This document shows, in pieces, positions 9,777-18,210 of a stretch of 64,000 bases of DNA. How positions within the stretch are numbered: the stretch's first letter is position 1; each line of letters starts with the position of its first letter. The stretch covers positions 1,223,123-1,287,122 of the forward strand of contig NZ_KQ969495.1 of NCBI RefSeq assembly GCF_001578885.1, in the 5' to 3' direction. The notes under the pieces are model-generated. The model did not search any database and was not told the origin of the DNA. It saw only the letters and a program-made list of their open reading frames with translations. This DNA is from Streptococcus sp. DD12 (lineage in GTDB: Bacteria > Bacillota > Bacilli > Lactobacillales > Streptococcaceae). The translations under genes were made by a program, and so were the position numbers.

Positions 9777-10549
9777 TAGTCCCCTACCTGAAAAGAACGG
9801 TGAGGTGCCGCTAGATCAACCGGAATCAGTCCAGCATAACCCTGAGCCTCTTGCCGTAGCGCCTCCAAGTGGTCGTCCCCGGTAAATTCAGAAGGTCCAA
9901 ACTGAGGAAGATGGGTCAACACCAAGCGTTTCACCCCAGCTTCTTGAGCTATCTCACCAGCTTCCTTGCTTGTTAAGTGCGCTATATGACCTTCATTTCC
10001 CTCAAAAAAGTACACATCTGCCAAGAAAAGGTCTGCACCTTTGACAAAGTCTACCAGTTCAGGGAAGTAACCCGTATCCCCCGTAAAGACCAGAACCTGA
10101 CCCGTCTGACGTTCACAAATCCGAAAAGCATAGCAAGGTACAGGATGAACAGTCTTAATAAAACTAATATCAAAAGGCCCAATCGTTTGACCATTTACCA
10201 CATCATAAGCTTGACCTTGGGAAACATCCGTCAGTGTCAACTTGGCAAATTCTTCTGGATCCTCAGTATGCCCATAAATAGGCAAGATTTTAGGTTCCCA
10301 CAGATGTTTGGGATAGAGTTGGCGATACTGCCGCAAGACCCCTAAATCGGCCACATGATCGGCATGATAATGGCTAACGATAACCGCGTCAAGTGCCAGT
10401 GGAGAAATCTCTTTTTCCAACTCCGTTACCGCACGGCTACCGGCATCCATCAACAGGTTAAACCCATCTTCGGATTGAACCAGAAAGCTCGTTGTACCAG
10501 CATCTTGATAGGCATAGCCGCCCCAACAGCCCAAAGTCGTTACTTTCAT
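9776..10549 (-). CDS. MBL-fold metallohydrolase (YhfI-like)
   Basis: 257 aa when started at the ATG at 10549, chosen because AGGGGG lies eight bases upstream; an ATG at 10567 is less likely. The beta-lactamase-fold signature HYHADH (His60, His62, Asp64, His65) is clear, and further metal ligands appear in VFTGDTGY and VLTHLPQF. The fold resembles RNase Z and YhfI of Bacillus; the substrate cannot be read from the sequence. It is cotranscribed with tadA, with a minus-strand TATAAT at 10580-10585. Confidence 0.87.
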   Translation of the reverse strand: MKVTTLGCWGGYAYQDAGTTSFLVQSEDGFNLLMDAGSRAVTELEKEISPLALDAVIVSHYHADHVADLGVLRQYRQLYPKHLWEPKILPIYGHTEDPEEFAKLTLTDVSQGQAYDVVNGQTIGPFDISFIKTVHPVPCYAFRICERQTGQVLVFTGDTGYFPELVDFVKGADLFLADVYFFEGNEGHIAHLTSKEAGEIAQEAGVKRLVLTHLPQFGPSEFTGDDHLEALRQEAQGYAGLIPVDLAAPHRSFQVGD

Positions 10550-10622
10550 TGCAATACCCCCTTGCATTGTATTGGTTTCATTATACCAAAAAAAGTGCTT
10601 TTCACCGACTTAAACGAGTTAA

Positions 10623-10664
10623 CTTGACAGTTTTATTGACAAGCTTGACAGTTTTATTTACAAT
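10623..10664 (+). promoter_or_regulatory. yaaA promoter made of a 21-bp tandem repeat
   Basis: Two adjoining 21-base units (10623-10643 and 10644-10664) are identical at 19 of 21 positions. TTGACA of unit one (10636-10641), a 17-base spacer and TACAAT of unit two (10659-10664) make a near-consensus promoter. Two more TTGACA copies occur at 10624 and 10645. The predicted start point is at about 10671, the A of the yaaA ATG. Confidence 0.7.
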
Positions 10665-10670
10665 CCTAAT

Positions 10671-11405
10671 ATGTTAAGTTTTATCATTCCTCCAGCCAAA
10701 GAAATGGAACTTCCCTTTTCAAAATCACTTGCTACTTATCCACAGGTGTCAACACCTGTTGTGGATATCTTAACAAGTTTGTCAAGTGATGAATTGGCTC
10801 AAGCGTACCAAATAACGCCTCCCGCTGCCGAGCGCGAGTACCACCGCTGGCAAGCGATCGCCAAACAAACAGCCTCTGCCTATCCTGCTCTCTTACTCTA
10901 CCATGGCTTGATGTATCGTCAGATAGCCAAAGAAAAGTTATCCACAGAACTTGTGGATAATGTGGATAAGTCTCTTTTTATCGCCACCAGCCTCTATGGC
11001 ATAATCCCTGCCTTAATGCCTATCGTTCCTCACAGGCTAGATTTTCAAACCAGGGTTACTCTCGCCAATCAGCAAACCCTTAAGAACTATTGGCGCCCCC
11101 ACTACGATAGCTGGGCCGACTCCCAGGAAACAGTCGTTTCACTTCTTTCAAGCGAGTTCGAAGATGTCTTTTCGCCAAATGTCCGCTCCAAGTTTATACG
11201 GTTGGACTTCCTAGAAGAGGTCGATGGTCGTTTAAAGAAACACGCCACCATCTCCAAAAAAGCACGCGGTGCCTTTATCAACCAAGTTTTCCTTCAAGAC
11301 AGTCATCATCTTGAGGATTTAAAGACCATCACAGCTGATGGCTTCATCTATCGTCCAGATTTATCCACAGGTCAAACCTTGGTCTATGTCAGAAATAAAT
11401 CCTAA
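10671..11405 (+). CDS. yaaA: Peroxide stress protein YaaA (UPF0246)
   Basis: 244 aa cytoplasmic protein of the UPF0246/YaaA family, linked in E. coli to limiting free iron and oxidative DNA damage during peroxide stress. The N-terminus FIIPPAKEM, LMYR, ALYGIIPAL, PHRLDF and HATISKKARGAF blocks match the family. The family alignment fixes the ATG at 10671 although no Shine-Dalgarno precedes it, so the mRNA is probably leaderless. The coding sequence contains five perfect DnaA boxes. It is the only plus-strand gene among the first 24 kb. Confidence 0.9.
   Translation: MLSFIIPPAKEMELPFSKSLATYPQVSTPVVDILTSLSSDELAQAYQITPPAAEREYHRWQAIAKQTASAYPALLLYHGLMYRQIAKEKLSTELVDNVDKSLFIATSLYGIIPALMPIVPHRLDFQTRVTLANQQTLKNYWRPHYDSWADSQETVVSLLSSEFEDVFSPNVRSKFIRLDFLEEVDGRLKKHATISKKARGAFINQVFLQDSHHLEDLKTITADGFIYRPDLSTGQTLVYVRNKS
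10736..11369. promoter_or_regulatory. DnaA-box cluster inside yaaA
   Basis: Perfect TTATCCACA 9-mers lie at 10736-10744, 10938-10946 and 11361-11369. Perfect reverse-orientation copies (TGTGGATAA) lie at 10952-10960 and 10961-10969, and a one-mismatch copy at 10760-10768. The two central reverse copies abut exactly and face the forward copy at 10938, five bases away. Function (DnaA titration or reactivation) is inferred. Confidence 0.6.
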
Positions 11406-11429
11406 AAAAAGCCCGATAAGGGCTTTTTT
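11404..11429. terminator. Bidirectional terminator between yaaA and nrdG
   Basis: GCCC-GATAA-GGGC stem flanked by A7 and T6 tracts, so it can serve both convergent genes. The A/T tracts extend the stem by six further pairs. Confidence 0.85.
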
Positions 11430-12027
11430 AGATTAAATCATCTCGTTTTACCTGCTCATAACTTGCGTCACCATCATTTAACTTATCCCAAATCACCACT
11501 TGGTTAGCCTTTAGCGATTTTTGAACATCGATAATGCGCTGATTGGAGGAACCGCGGAATTGTAGCATGAGATTTTTTTTGGTACGGTCAAAACGACCAT
11601 CCACCAAGATATCAATCATCCGCAACAATTCCAATTTATCTGGTGTTTCCAGTAGCATTTCCTCCCAGGTGTAGCCCGTCCATGACCAGATATCCTTGTC
11701 CGGCAGTTCGCGCTTAACCCGTTTGACCAAAGGCAGGAGAATACCAGTATTGAGAAAGGGTTCCCCACCCAAAAGGGTTAACCCTTGCACATAAGGTTGG
11801 GCCAGGTCTGCCATTATCTGCTCCTCTAGCTCCTGAGTATAGGGAATGCCAGCATTGAAAGACCAGGTAGCGACATTGTAACACCCTTCACAGTGAAACA
11901 TGCAACCTGCCACATAGAGGGAGTTGCGCACACCCTCGCCGTCTACGAAATTAAAAGCCTTGTAGTCAATGATGCGCCCCTGACTGAGGGCATCACTGGT
12001 CCACTCTTGGGGTTTAGGATTATTCAT
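11428..12027 (-). CDS. nrdG: Anaerobic ribonucleoside-triphosphate reductase activating protein NrdG
   Basis: 199 aa radical-SAM activase that installs the glycyl radical on NrdD. The cluster motif CX3CX2C is in VAGCMFHCEGCYN (Cys42, Cys46, Cys49 from this start). The ATG at 12027 is preferred because GGAGG lies seven bases upstream; it overlaps the GNAT gene stop by eight bases. An in-frame start at 12042 is less likely. It is the last gene of the nrd cluster. Confidence 0.95.
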   Translation of the reverse strand: MNNPKPQEWTSDALSQGRIIDYKAFNFVDGEGVRNSLYVAGCMFHCEGCYNVATWSFNAGIPYTQELEEQIMADLAQPYVQGLTLLGGEPFLNTGILLPLVKRVKRELPDKDIWSWTGYTWEEMLLETPDKLELLRMIDILVDGRFDRTKKNLMLQFRGSSNQRIIDVQKSLKANQVVIWDKLNDGDASYEQVKRDDLI

Positions 12028-12529
12028 TCTTTGCCTCCACATCTATCCAGTAACGCTCCACACCATCTCGCACATCCTCTAGGACACCACCGTTGGCCAG
12101 AATAACTGCACGACTGGCGGGATTATCCTCATGACAAGTCAGCAAGATAGGCTGAATATTTTTCTCGCTAGCAAGCGGAATGCTCTGCTGCAACATTTCT
12201 TTGGCAACCCCCTTACCACGCTGACTAGGTCGGACCGAATAGCCAATATGTCCACCTTGGTTGAAGAGATAGTCGTTTAGACGAAGCCGCAGGTTAAGAA
12301 AACCAACAGGGATTCCCCCTTCAAATCCGATGAGTTGGATGGCAGGCACCCAGCCATCGGGGAGGTCAAGGCCTGCTTCAGACATGAGATTCGTTGTCAA
12401 CCAGCTGTCATAGTCAAAGTTATCTGCATCCCAAAAGCCACCGTCATGCAAAGAATTTGCCGCTTCAAATTCAGCCATCATCTCCATAACAGCTTCTTTG
12501 TCTTCCATTGTCGGTCTTCTTAGTTTCAT
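12020..12529 (-). CDS. GNAT family N-acetyltransferase in the nrd cluster
   Basis: 169 aa acetyltransferase with the acetyl-CoA binding motif in RPSQRGKGVAKEML and a C-terminal NPASRAVILANGGV block. The substrate is unknown. It sits between the nrdD small-protein gene and nrdG, as I recall it does in several streptococci. A good terminator hairpin lies just upstream, so expression with nrdG may depend on read-through or a weak internal promoter. Confidence 0.88.
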   Translation of the reverse strand: MKLRRPTMEDKEAVMEMMAEFEAANSLHDGGFWDADNFDYDSWLTTNLMSEAGLDLPDGWVPAIQLIGFEGGIPVGFLNLRLRLNDYLFNQGGHIGYSVRPSQRGKGVAKEMLQQSIPLASEKNIQPILLTCHEDNPASRAVILANGGVLEDVRDGVERYWIDVEAKNE

Positions 12530-12547
12530 GACTGCGCCTTTCTAGAT

Positions 12548-12576
12548 AAAAAGTGAGAGCTCCCTCTCACTTTTTT
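12548..12576 (-). terminator. Terminator or attenuator after the nrdD small gene
   Basis: Minus-strand stem AGTGAGAG/CTCTCACT with a 4-base loop, flanked by A and T runs. It overlaps the stop codon of the 45-aa gene and precedes the GNAT gene. Confidence 0.75.
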
Positions 12577-12712
12577 ATTTCTTCGTTTTGTTTAAAAATT
12601 GCTCTCTCAATTGCGTAATGCGATCCTTCTTATTGACGCCACCCGTTGAATGTTTCTCGTGAAACCGAGTCACCTGAGCTTTTCCTTTGTCATCTAATTG
12701 GTATTTCCCCAT
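12575..12712 (-). CDS. Small conserved protein downstream of nrdD (45 aa)
   Basis: A 45-aa basic protein starting MGKYQLDDKGKAQVTRFHEK and ending LREQFLNKTKK. Its ATG overlaps the nrdD stop by one base (TAATG), which supports it as a real, translationally coupled gene. Small proteins of this type occur between nrdD and the acetyltransferase gene in other streptococci (from memory). No membrane segment or known motif; function unknown. Confidence 0.8.
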   Translation of the reverse strand: MGKYQLDDKGKAQVTRFHEKHSTGGVNKKDRITQLREQFLNKTKK

Positions 12713-14916
12713 TAAGCCTTCGCTCCTTCCTGTGCAATCGTTGAACCATTCATGTGTTTGACACGCGCTGAAATTTCCTTATGGCGGCCATTAACCATTG
12801 GACGGGCCTGAGGATTTCCCAAATAGCCACAGGTTCGTTTGACCACATCAACTGTTTTAGGGTCACTATTTCCACAATTAGGGCACTTGAAGCCCCGCTC
12901 AGTTGGTTCAAAATCCCCCTCAAAACCACAAGCATAACAGTGATCAATTGGTGTGTTTGTTCCCAGGTAGCCGACACGTGTATAGGCATAGTCCCATACG
13001 GCCTCAAGCGCCTTTGGATTTTGTTGCAAGACAGGGTACTCACAATAGTGAATAAAGCCACCCGTTGCCCCAGCCGCTGGGTAATCTTTTTCAAAATCTA
13101 ATTTTTCAAAAGGCGTTGGATTCTTGCGCACGTCATAGTGGAAAGAGTTGGTATAGTATTCCTTATCTGTAATATCAGGAACCAGACCAAATTTTTCACT
13201 ATCCAGACGGCAAAAACGGTCAGTCAAACTTTCAGATGGTGTTGAGTAGACAGAGAAATGATAACCATACTCATTGGACCAGTCTTCACAGGCTTCCTTC
13301 ATCTGACGGACAATATCAATGGTCAAATTCTTGGCTGCCGGATTATGTTCCCAGGCACCACCATAAAAGGCTGTTGCCACTTCATAGAGACCAATATAAC
13401 CTAAGGAAACAGTGGCTCTACGATTTCTAAAGAGTTCATCCACACTGCCCACTTTAGGCAGGCGTTTGCCAAAGGCCCCGTATTGATAAAGTATAGGAGC
13501 ATTTGCCGGACTCGCTTCTTTGACACGTTCGACACGGTAAACCAAAGCGTCCTTGGCAATGGCTAAACGTTCCTTGAAAATATCCCAAAATCGTTCGATA
13601 TCCCCCTCTGCTTCAAGCGCAATCCGCGGAAGGTTGAGGGTTACAACACCAAGATTCATGCGACCAGAATTGACTTCTTGCCCATTTTCATCCCACCAAC
13701 CTTGAAGGAAAGAACGACAGCCCATCGGTGCTTTAAAGGAGCCTGTCAATTCGACAATTTTGTCATAGGACAAAACATCCGGATACATCCGTTTCGTAGC
13801 ACATTCCAGAGCCAACTGTTTAATGTCATAGTTTGGCGTCCCGACTTCCAAATTCAGCCCTGATTTGAGGGTAAAGATAAGCTTAGGAAAGATAGCCGTC
13901 CGGTGTTCACTTCCCAAACCTTTGATACGAATGGTTAAAATAGCCTTTTGAATTTCTCGCTCAAACCAGCTCGTTCCAAGGCCAAAGCCAAGAGAGGTAA
14001 ATGGTGTCTGGCCATTTGACGTAAACAAGGTATTAATTTCATATTCCAAAGACTGCATCGCATCATAGATATCTTTTTGCGTCTTTTGACGTGCATAGGC
14101 TTCCTGTTTATCTTCAGCTACCCACTCTTTGGCATCCTTGAGGTGTTTTTGATAATTAAGCTCGGCATAAGGCGCTAGCAGTTCATCGATACGGTCTGCC
14201 GTACAGCCACCATATTGACTGGAGGCAACATTTGCAATAATTTGAGAAATCTGCGCAGTCGCCGTTTGGATTGATTTTGGAGACTCCACCTCTGCATTTC
14301 CCATCTTAAACCCATTTTCCAACATGCCCTTAAAATCAATCAAACAACAGTTGGTCATTGGGGTATAGGGACTATAATCCATATCATGAAAATGAATATC
14401 CCCTTTTTGGTGCGCATTGGCTACATGAGGTGGCAGTAACTTAAGCCCGATGGACTTGCCAACGATTCCTGCTGTCAAATCCCTCTGCGTATTGAAAACT
14501 TCACTATCCTTATTCGCATTTTCATTGACCACCGCTTGTTCTTTATTAAGCAATTTATCAATGGCCACGTTGATATCAGTTGCCTTTTGGCGATCGAAAT
14601 CTCGTTGCGTCCGATAGTTTATGTATTCCTTAGCAATCGTATATTCTCCAGATGCGAGTAACTCATGTTCAACAATACTTTGAATTTCATAAATCTTAAC
14701 ATCTTTACTAAATCGTTCAAAAATTTCGGCAATAATGCGATCAGAAATGGTACGTAACTTGGCCTCTACTTGCGGTGACATTTCCTCCACTTCTTGACTA
14801 GCCTTGTGTAGTGCACGGTCAATCTTTTGGGCATCGAAATCAACCAGACGACCATCACGTTTCATGACACGAATCCTTGGTTGACTTAAAACACGTTCTT
14901 CTTCCAATGTAATCAT
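12712..14916 (-). CDS. nrdD: Anaerobic ribonucleoside-triphosphate reductase NrdD
   Basis: 734 aa class III ribonucleotide reductase making dNTPs without oxygen. An ATP-cone occupies about residues 12-105. The long catalytic domain follows, then a zinc site (CYACG and CPNCG near residues 655-680) and the glycyl-radical motif RTCGYLG at about 694-700. The start has GGAAG upstream. The operator/promoter at 14944-15012 has a double NrdR-type box, so NrdR repression is likely. Confidence 0.97.
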   Translation of the reverse strand: MITLEEERVLSQPRIRVMKRDGRLVDFDAQKIDRALHKASQEVEEMSPQVEAKLRTISDRIIAEIFERFSKDVKIYEIQSIVEHELLASGEYTIAKEYINYRTQRDFDRQKATDINVAIDKLLNKEQAVVNENANKDSEVFNTQRDLTAGIVGKSIGLKLLPPHVANAHQKGDIHFHDMDYSPYTPMTNCCLIDFKGMLENGFKMGNAEVESPKSIQTATAQISQIIANVASSQYGGCTADRIDELLAPYAELNYQKHLKDAKEWVAEDKQEAYARQKTQKDIYDAMQSLEYEINTLFTSNGQTPFTSLGFGLGTSWFEREIQKAILTIRIKGLGSEHRTAIFPKLIFTLKSGLNLEVGTPNYDIKQLALECATKRMYPDVLSYDKIVELTGSFKAPMGCRSFLQGWWDENGQEVNSGRMNLGVVTLNLPRIALEAEGDIERFWDIFKERLAIAKDALVYRVERVKEASPANAPILYQYGAFGKRLPKVGSVDELFRNRRATVSLGYIGLYEVATAFYGGAWEHNPAAKNLTIDIVRQMKEACEDWSNEYGYHFSVYSTPSESLTDRFCRLDSEKFGLVPDITDKEYYTNSFHYDVRKNPTPFEKLDFEKDYPAAGATGGFIHYCEYPVLQQNPKALEAVWDYAYTRVGYLGTNTPIDHCYACGFEGDFEPTERGFKCPNCGNSDPKTVDVVKRTCGYLGNPQARPMVNGRHKEISARVKHMNGSTIAQEGAKA

Positions 14917-14943
14917 TTCGCAATACTTCCTTTCACGCCACCT

Positions 14944-15012
14944 ATTATAGTCGTAATCTAAAAAAAATCAATATCTTGTGGTAACTTTTTTTAGAAACAC
15001 AAGATATTGATT
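14944..15012 (-). promoter_or_regulatory. nrdD promoter with a double NrdR box
   Basis: Minus-strand TTGATT (14966-14971), 16-base spacer, TATAAT (14944-14949). Two 16-bp sites, 14966-14981 and 14997-15012, keep the conserved core of the known NrdR box (C-w-A-x-A-T-x-T-w-G). Their starts are 31 bp apart with a 15-bp gap, the spacing known for NrdR operators. The first site overlaps the -35. Confidence 0.75.
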
Positions 15013-15015
15013 TTT
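14960..15015 (-). terminator. Terminator of the 583-aa membrane protein gene, overlapping the NrdR boxes
   Basis: An 18-bp perfect inverted repeat (14963-14980 and 14998-15015) with a 17-base loop ends in a T8 run on the minus strand, six bases after the stop of the membrane protein gene. Confidence 0.75.
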
Positions 15016-15020
15016 AGGTC

Positions 15021-16772
15021 TTACGAAGTTTTTTTCTGATAAACCGTGAAGTGACTCACATTATCGACAGTGATAATGTCATAATTGCTGGTTAAATCCG
15101 TGCTGACAGCACTTGGTAACTTCTGATTATTGTTGACAATGACATATTTAGCATTATTTTGCAAAAGATCATCCGACAGTAACTTTTGGTTGGTCTCAGA
15201 TGCTGCATTCACTGTTGGTAAAATAATTTGTGAAGCAGCTTTACGTTGACTGGCTAAGTAGATTGTTGCCGAGTTGTCCCAAACATAAATAGCATCAGAC
15301 TGTGAGGTGTTTTTCGCGACAAAACTAGCAAGGTCTGTTCGCTCTTTTACGGTAGCAATTTGCAGAACACCTGAAATGAGTGGACATAGGATGCCAATAA
15401 TCACAACCAGGTAGGGCAAGTAAAAATGTTTGGCAAGATAGGTTGCAAACGCACTCTCGTGCCCTGACATCGTTTCTTCATTAACCTCATCTGTATTAGT
15501 TACCATCACAGCAGCCAAGACTAAACTATATGGCAAAATTAAGAGGAGGTCATAGACTTGAAAAGTCTGTACCAGAAGAACCATCACCAAGCTTAGGGCC
15601 ACTGTCAAAAGCAGAATCACTTTTATTACTCGGTCTCGCGCCGTGTAAGCACTGCGCTTAGACAAGGCAAAACAGCCAATCAATAAACCTGAAGCAGCTG
15701 CCACAAACAACTGATACACTAGAGTTAAGAAAACATTCCCAGAACCAATGGCAAAGTTTCCAAGAAGGTAACTGCCTGCTTGATAGACATAATTTCCTAA
15801 AATTTGGAGATTTAAGATAAAATAGGCCGCTGTATAAAAGACCAGAATCGCTCCAAAAATAATGGCCAGTAACTGATAAAAACCACGCGCAAAATGATGA
15901 TTAGCTATGTTATAGACTAAAATACCAACAAAAGAAACTACCCAAAAAATCGCTGTTCGAGGTTCGATCATGAAAGCAAAAACAGAAACAAAACCATACA
16001 AAATAAAGGCTTCGTCCTTCGTCATGCCAGAGAAGTATTTGGTCAAAAACCAGATGCCCAACAGGACAAGGGGCATGGCCCACTGAATCGGGTAAAGTCC
16101 TCCAAAACCGAGACCAAGATTCAAAAGGTAATAGATTAAGGCTAAACTCACTGCAGCATCACGTCGTCCTGTCATATGGGCAACGATTTTATACAGGTAA
16201 AATCCAGCCATGTAAAAGGCTACAAAGTGAACAAAGATTAGCCAGACACTAGATCCTAAAACATAAGACAGGGCAATTATGGCATAATAGAAAAAACCAC
16301 CCGTTGAGAAGACATCTGTATACGGTAGCGACCCATTCGCAAATAGATAGCCCGTATAGAGGCTTTGAGATTGAAAACCATTTGCCAGGTTTGTCATATA
16401 AGGCATTGACACCGTTAGTAAAGCCAAAAAGAAACTACAAATCGCCAGGAAGAGACGATGCCGTCTTAAGACTGGTACTCGTTTACTTGTCATCAACCGA
16501 TTTGTTCCTGGCTGTTTACGACTAGCCACTTTTTGTGGTTCAGGAGCCGTCACCTTACGCTTCTTTTTAACCTTGTGTTCTTTTTGAGGTTTCTTTTCAA
16601 CACTCTTTTCAACGGTGTTGGATGCCGTTTCCTCCTTTGGAAGGCGCAAGCGCTCTCGAGCCTCCTTTGCTGGATGGACTTTGGCTGTGGTCCCCTCTAG
16701 TCGGCTAACGCGGCTGTATTGTCCTCTAGGTGACTGGGAGGTCACCTCGGCTTTTTCTTGATGTTCTTTCAC
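15021..16772 (-). CDS. Polytopic membrane protein, possible GT-C type glycosyltransferase
   Basis: 583 aa. The first 105 residues are highly basic and disordered-looking (Lys/Arg/Glu/Pro). At least ten membrane helices follow to about residue 475, and a soluble extracytoplasmic tail of about 100 residues ends the protein. A helix-loop pattern after the first TM resembles the GT-C fold, but no decisive DD/DE catalytic motif is certain. The tail (YVWDNSATIYLASQRK) resembles the end domain of several wall-polymer membrane proteins. Function is not established. Confidence 0.72.
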   Translation of the reverse strand: MKEHQEKAEVTSQSPRGQYSRVSRLEGTTAKVHPAKEARERLRLPKEETASNTVEKSVEKKPQKEHKVKKKRKVTAPEPQKVASRKQPGTNRLMTSKRVPVLRRHRLFLAICSFFLALLTVSMPYMTNLANGFQSQSLYTGYLFANGSLPYTDVFSTGGFFYYAIIALSYVLGSSVWLIFVHFVAFYMAGFYLYKIVAHMTGRRDAAVSLALIYYLLNLGLGFGGLYPIQWAMPLVLLGIWFLTKYFSGMTKDEAFILYGFVSVFAFMIEPRTAIFWVVSFVGILVYNIANHHFARGFYQLLAIIFGAILVFYTAAYFILNLQILGNYVYQAGSYLLGNFAIGSGNVFLTLVYQLFVAAASGLLIGCFALSKRSAYTARDRVIKVILLLTVALSLVMVLLVQTFQVYDLLLILPYSLVLAAVMVTNTDEVNEETMSGHESAFATYLAKHFYLPYLVVIIGILCPLISGVLQIATVKERTDLASFVAKNTSQSDAIYVWDNSATIYLASQRKAASQIILPTVNAASETNQKLLSDDLLQNNAKYVIVNNNQKLPSAVSTDLTSNYDIITVDNVSHFTVYQKKTS

Positions 16773-16813
16773 GCGATTACTCCTTGATATATTCTTATCA
16801 AGTATATCAAATT

Positions 16814-16939
16814 TCAGCTATTAGTCAATTTCTTTCGTAATTCACAATAGCGCAGGATATCACGAAAACAGTGTGTTTTCTTAGACCGATAATCTTCCAA
16901 AAACTTCTTTTCCTTCGGTGTTAACCCTTCCTCTGCCAT
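16814..16939 (-). CDS. Small conserved basic protein (41 aa)
   Basis: 41 aa starting MAEEGLTPKEKKFLEDYRSK at the ATG at 16939, which has a textbook GGAGGTG Shine-Dalgarno six bases upstream. An upstream in-frame ATG at 17026 would run through the terminator at 17005-17039 and is unlikely. No known domain. It precedes the 583-aa membrane protein gene by 41 bases, probably in one transcript. Confidence 0.65.
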   Translation of the reverse strand: MAEEGLTPKEKKFLEDYRSKKTHCFRDILRYCELRKKLTNS

Positions 16940-17004
16940 GAGGTACACCTCCTTTCTATCCTTTATTCGAAAAAGAAAGGAGGAAAACAGGGAGAGCATC
17001 CTAA

Positions 17005-17039
17005 ATAAAAAGTCTGAGATAAACATCTCAGACTTTTTT
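17005..17039 (-). terminator. Terminator downstream of the DUF1292 gene
   Basis: AGTCTGAGAT/ATCTCAGACT 10-bp perfect stem with loop AAAC and flanking A/T tracts, 8 bases after the stop at 17047. Confidence 0.85.
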
Positions 17040-17046
17040 AGGTTAT

Positions 17047-17358
17047 TTATTCTTCATCTAAAAAACTATTGAAGACTTCTTCAATCATATCCCATTCTTT
17101 ATCGGAATCTTCAGGAATAGGTTGCAAGTCGCCTTCTGTTCCATCTTCACTTTCTGTGAAAGAGTAGGCCTGAATTTCGATTTGGCCATTTTCATCCTCT
17201 TCAGCACCCGCAGGTACCAAGAGAACATAGTTCTTCCCAAATTCTTCACGTCCATCAATGGTCAAAAGAATTTCAAATAAAGTTTCATTTCCTTGATCAT
17301 CAACTAAAGTGATAACTTCATGTTTATGCTCATGATCGTGGTTGTGTTCGTGTGCCAT
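17047..17358 (-). CDS. DUF1292 family protein (YrzB-like)
   Basis: 103 aa acidic protein. The N-terminus is His-rich ([12 protein letters not shown]), followed by the DUF1292 core ([20 protein letters not shown]) and an acidic C-terminus. The family's role is unknown. It is consistently next to yqgF and ireB in Firmicutes, and here it follows yqgF by 10 bases in the ireB-yqgF-DUF1292 operon. The His stretch could bind metal, but this is speculation. Confidence 0.9.
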   Translation of the reverse strand: MAHEHNHDHEHKHEVITLVDDQGNETLFEILLTIDGREEFGKNYVLLVPAGAEEDENGQIEIQAYSFTESEDGTEGDLQPIPEDSDKEWDMIEEVFNSFLDEE

Positions 17359-17368
17359 ACCTTCTCCT

Positions 17369-17788
17369 TTAAAAATGACTATCTAAGTAATTCTGCAAAA
17401 TTAATTGTGCTGCCAATTTATCAATAACTTTTTTCCGCTTACTGCGGCTGATATCGGCCTGCTCGACAAGCATCCGTTCTGCTTGGACAGTCGTTAACCG
17501 TTCATCCTGATAAGCCACAGGTAAATCAAAACGTTGGGTCACTTTTTCCCCATAAGCTTGACTGGCCTCAACACGTGGCCCACTCGTATTGTTCATGTTT
17601 TTAGGCAAGCCAATCACAATCTTCTCGGGCTTATATTGAGCGATTAGCTCTCCCAAGCGATCCAGTCCAAACTCATCAGCTGCTTCATCGATAGCAATAA
17701 TCTCGACACCCTGGGCCGTAAACCCTAACGGATCACTGACCGCCACTCCAACGGTCTTTGAGCCAACATCTAACCCCAAGATTCTCAT
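17369..17788 (-). CDS. RuvX/YqgF family Holliday junction resolvase-like nuclease
   Basis: 139 aa RNase H-like protein. The motif [19 protein letters not shown] carries Asp7, VIGLPKNMN is the second motif, and DERLTT is the third. Members take part in 16S rRNA 5' maturation in E. coli (YqgF) and may resolve Holliday junctions. Its start overlaps the ireB stop by four bases. Confidence 0.93.
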   Translation of the reverse strand: MRILGLDVGSKTVGVAVSDPLGFTAQGVEIIAIDEAADEFGLDRLGELIAQYKPEKIVIGLPKNMNNTSGPRVEASQAYGEKVTQRFDLPVAYQDERLTTVQAERMLVEQADISRSKRKKVIDKLAAQLILQNYLDSHF

Positions 17789-18054
17789 CGAAAATCAACT
17801 CCGTTACCTTTGAGATAAAAACGGACCAATTCTTCTACCAGTTCATCTCGTTCGTATTTACGGATTTGATTCCGCGCATCATTGTAACGGGGAATATAGG
17901 CAGGGTCTCCACTCAACACATAGCCTACAATTTGATTGATAGGATTATAGCCTTTTTCTTCGAGTGAGCGATAAACAGTTGTCAGGGTTTCGCTAATCTC
18001 TTTTTTATTGTTATCGTCTAAATTGAAACGAACAGTTTCGTCAGTAAATCCCAT
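17785..18054 (-). CDS. IreB family regulatory phosphoprotein
   Basis: 89 aa (DUF965). In Enterococcus faecalis IreB is phosphorylated by the PASTA kinase IreK on N-terminal threonines and negatively affects cephalosporin resistance. Here the N-terminus [10 protein letters not shown] keeps both threonines (Thr4, Thr7). The rest matches the family ([25 protein letters not shown] block). First gene of a three-gene operon. Confidence 0.93.
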   Translation of the reverse strand: MGFTDETVRFNLDDNNKKEISETLTTVYRSLEEKGYNPINQIVGYVLSGDPAYIPRYNDARNQIRKYERDELVEELVRFYLKGNGVDFR

Positions 18055-18210
18055 AACTTACCCTCTTTTTCTTGTTTCTTAGTCAGTAGTATATCTTATT
18101 TGTTAGCTTTTATCAACCATCTGCTTTGCCCATTGAAAAAAGCCCAAAAACAACCCACATCAAAGACTAGCTATTGATTAGGGAGGTGTTTTTGAACTTC
18201 CTCAATTGCC

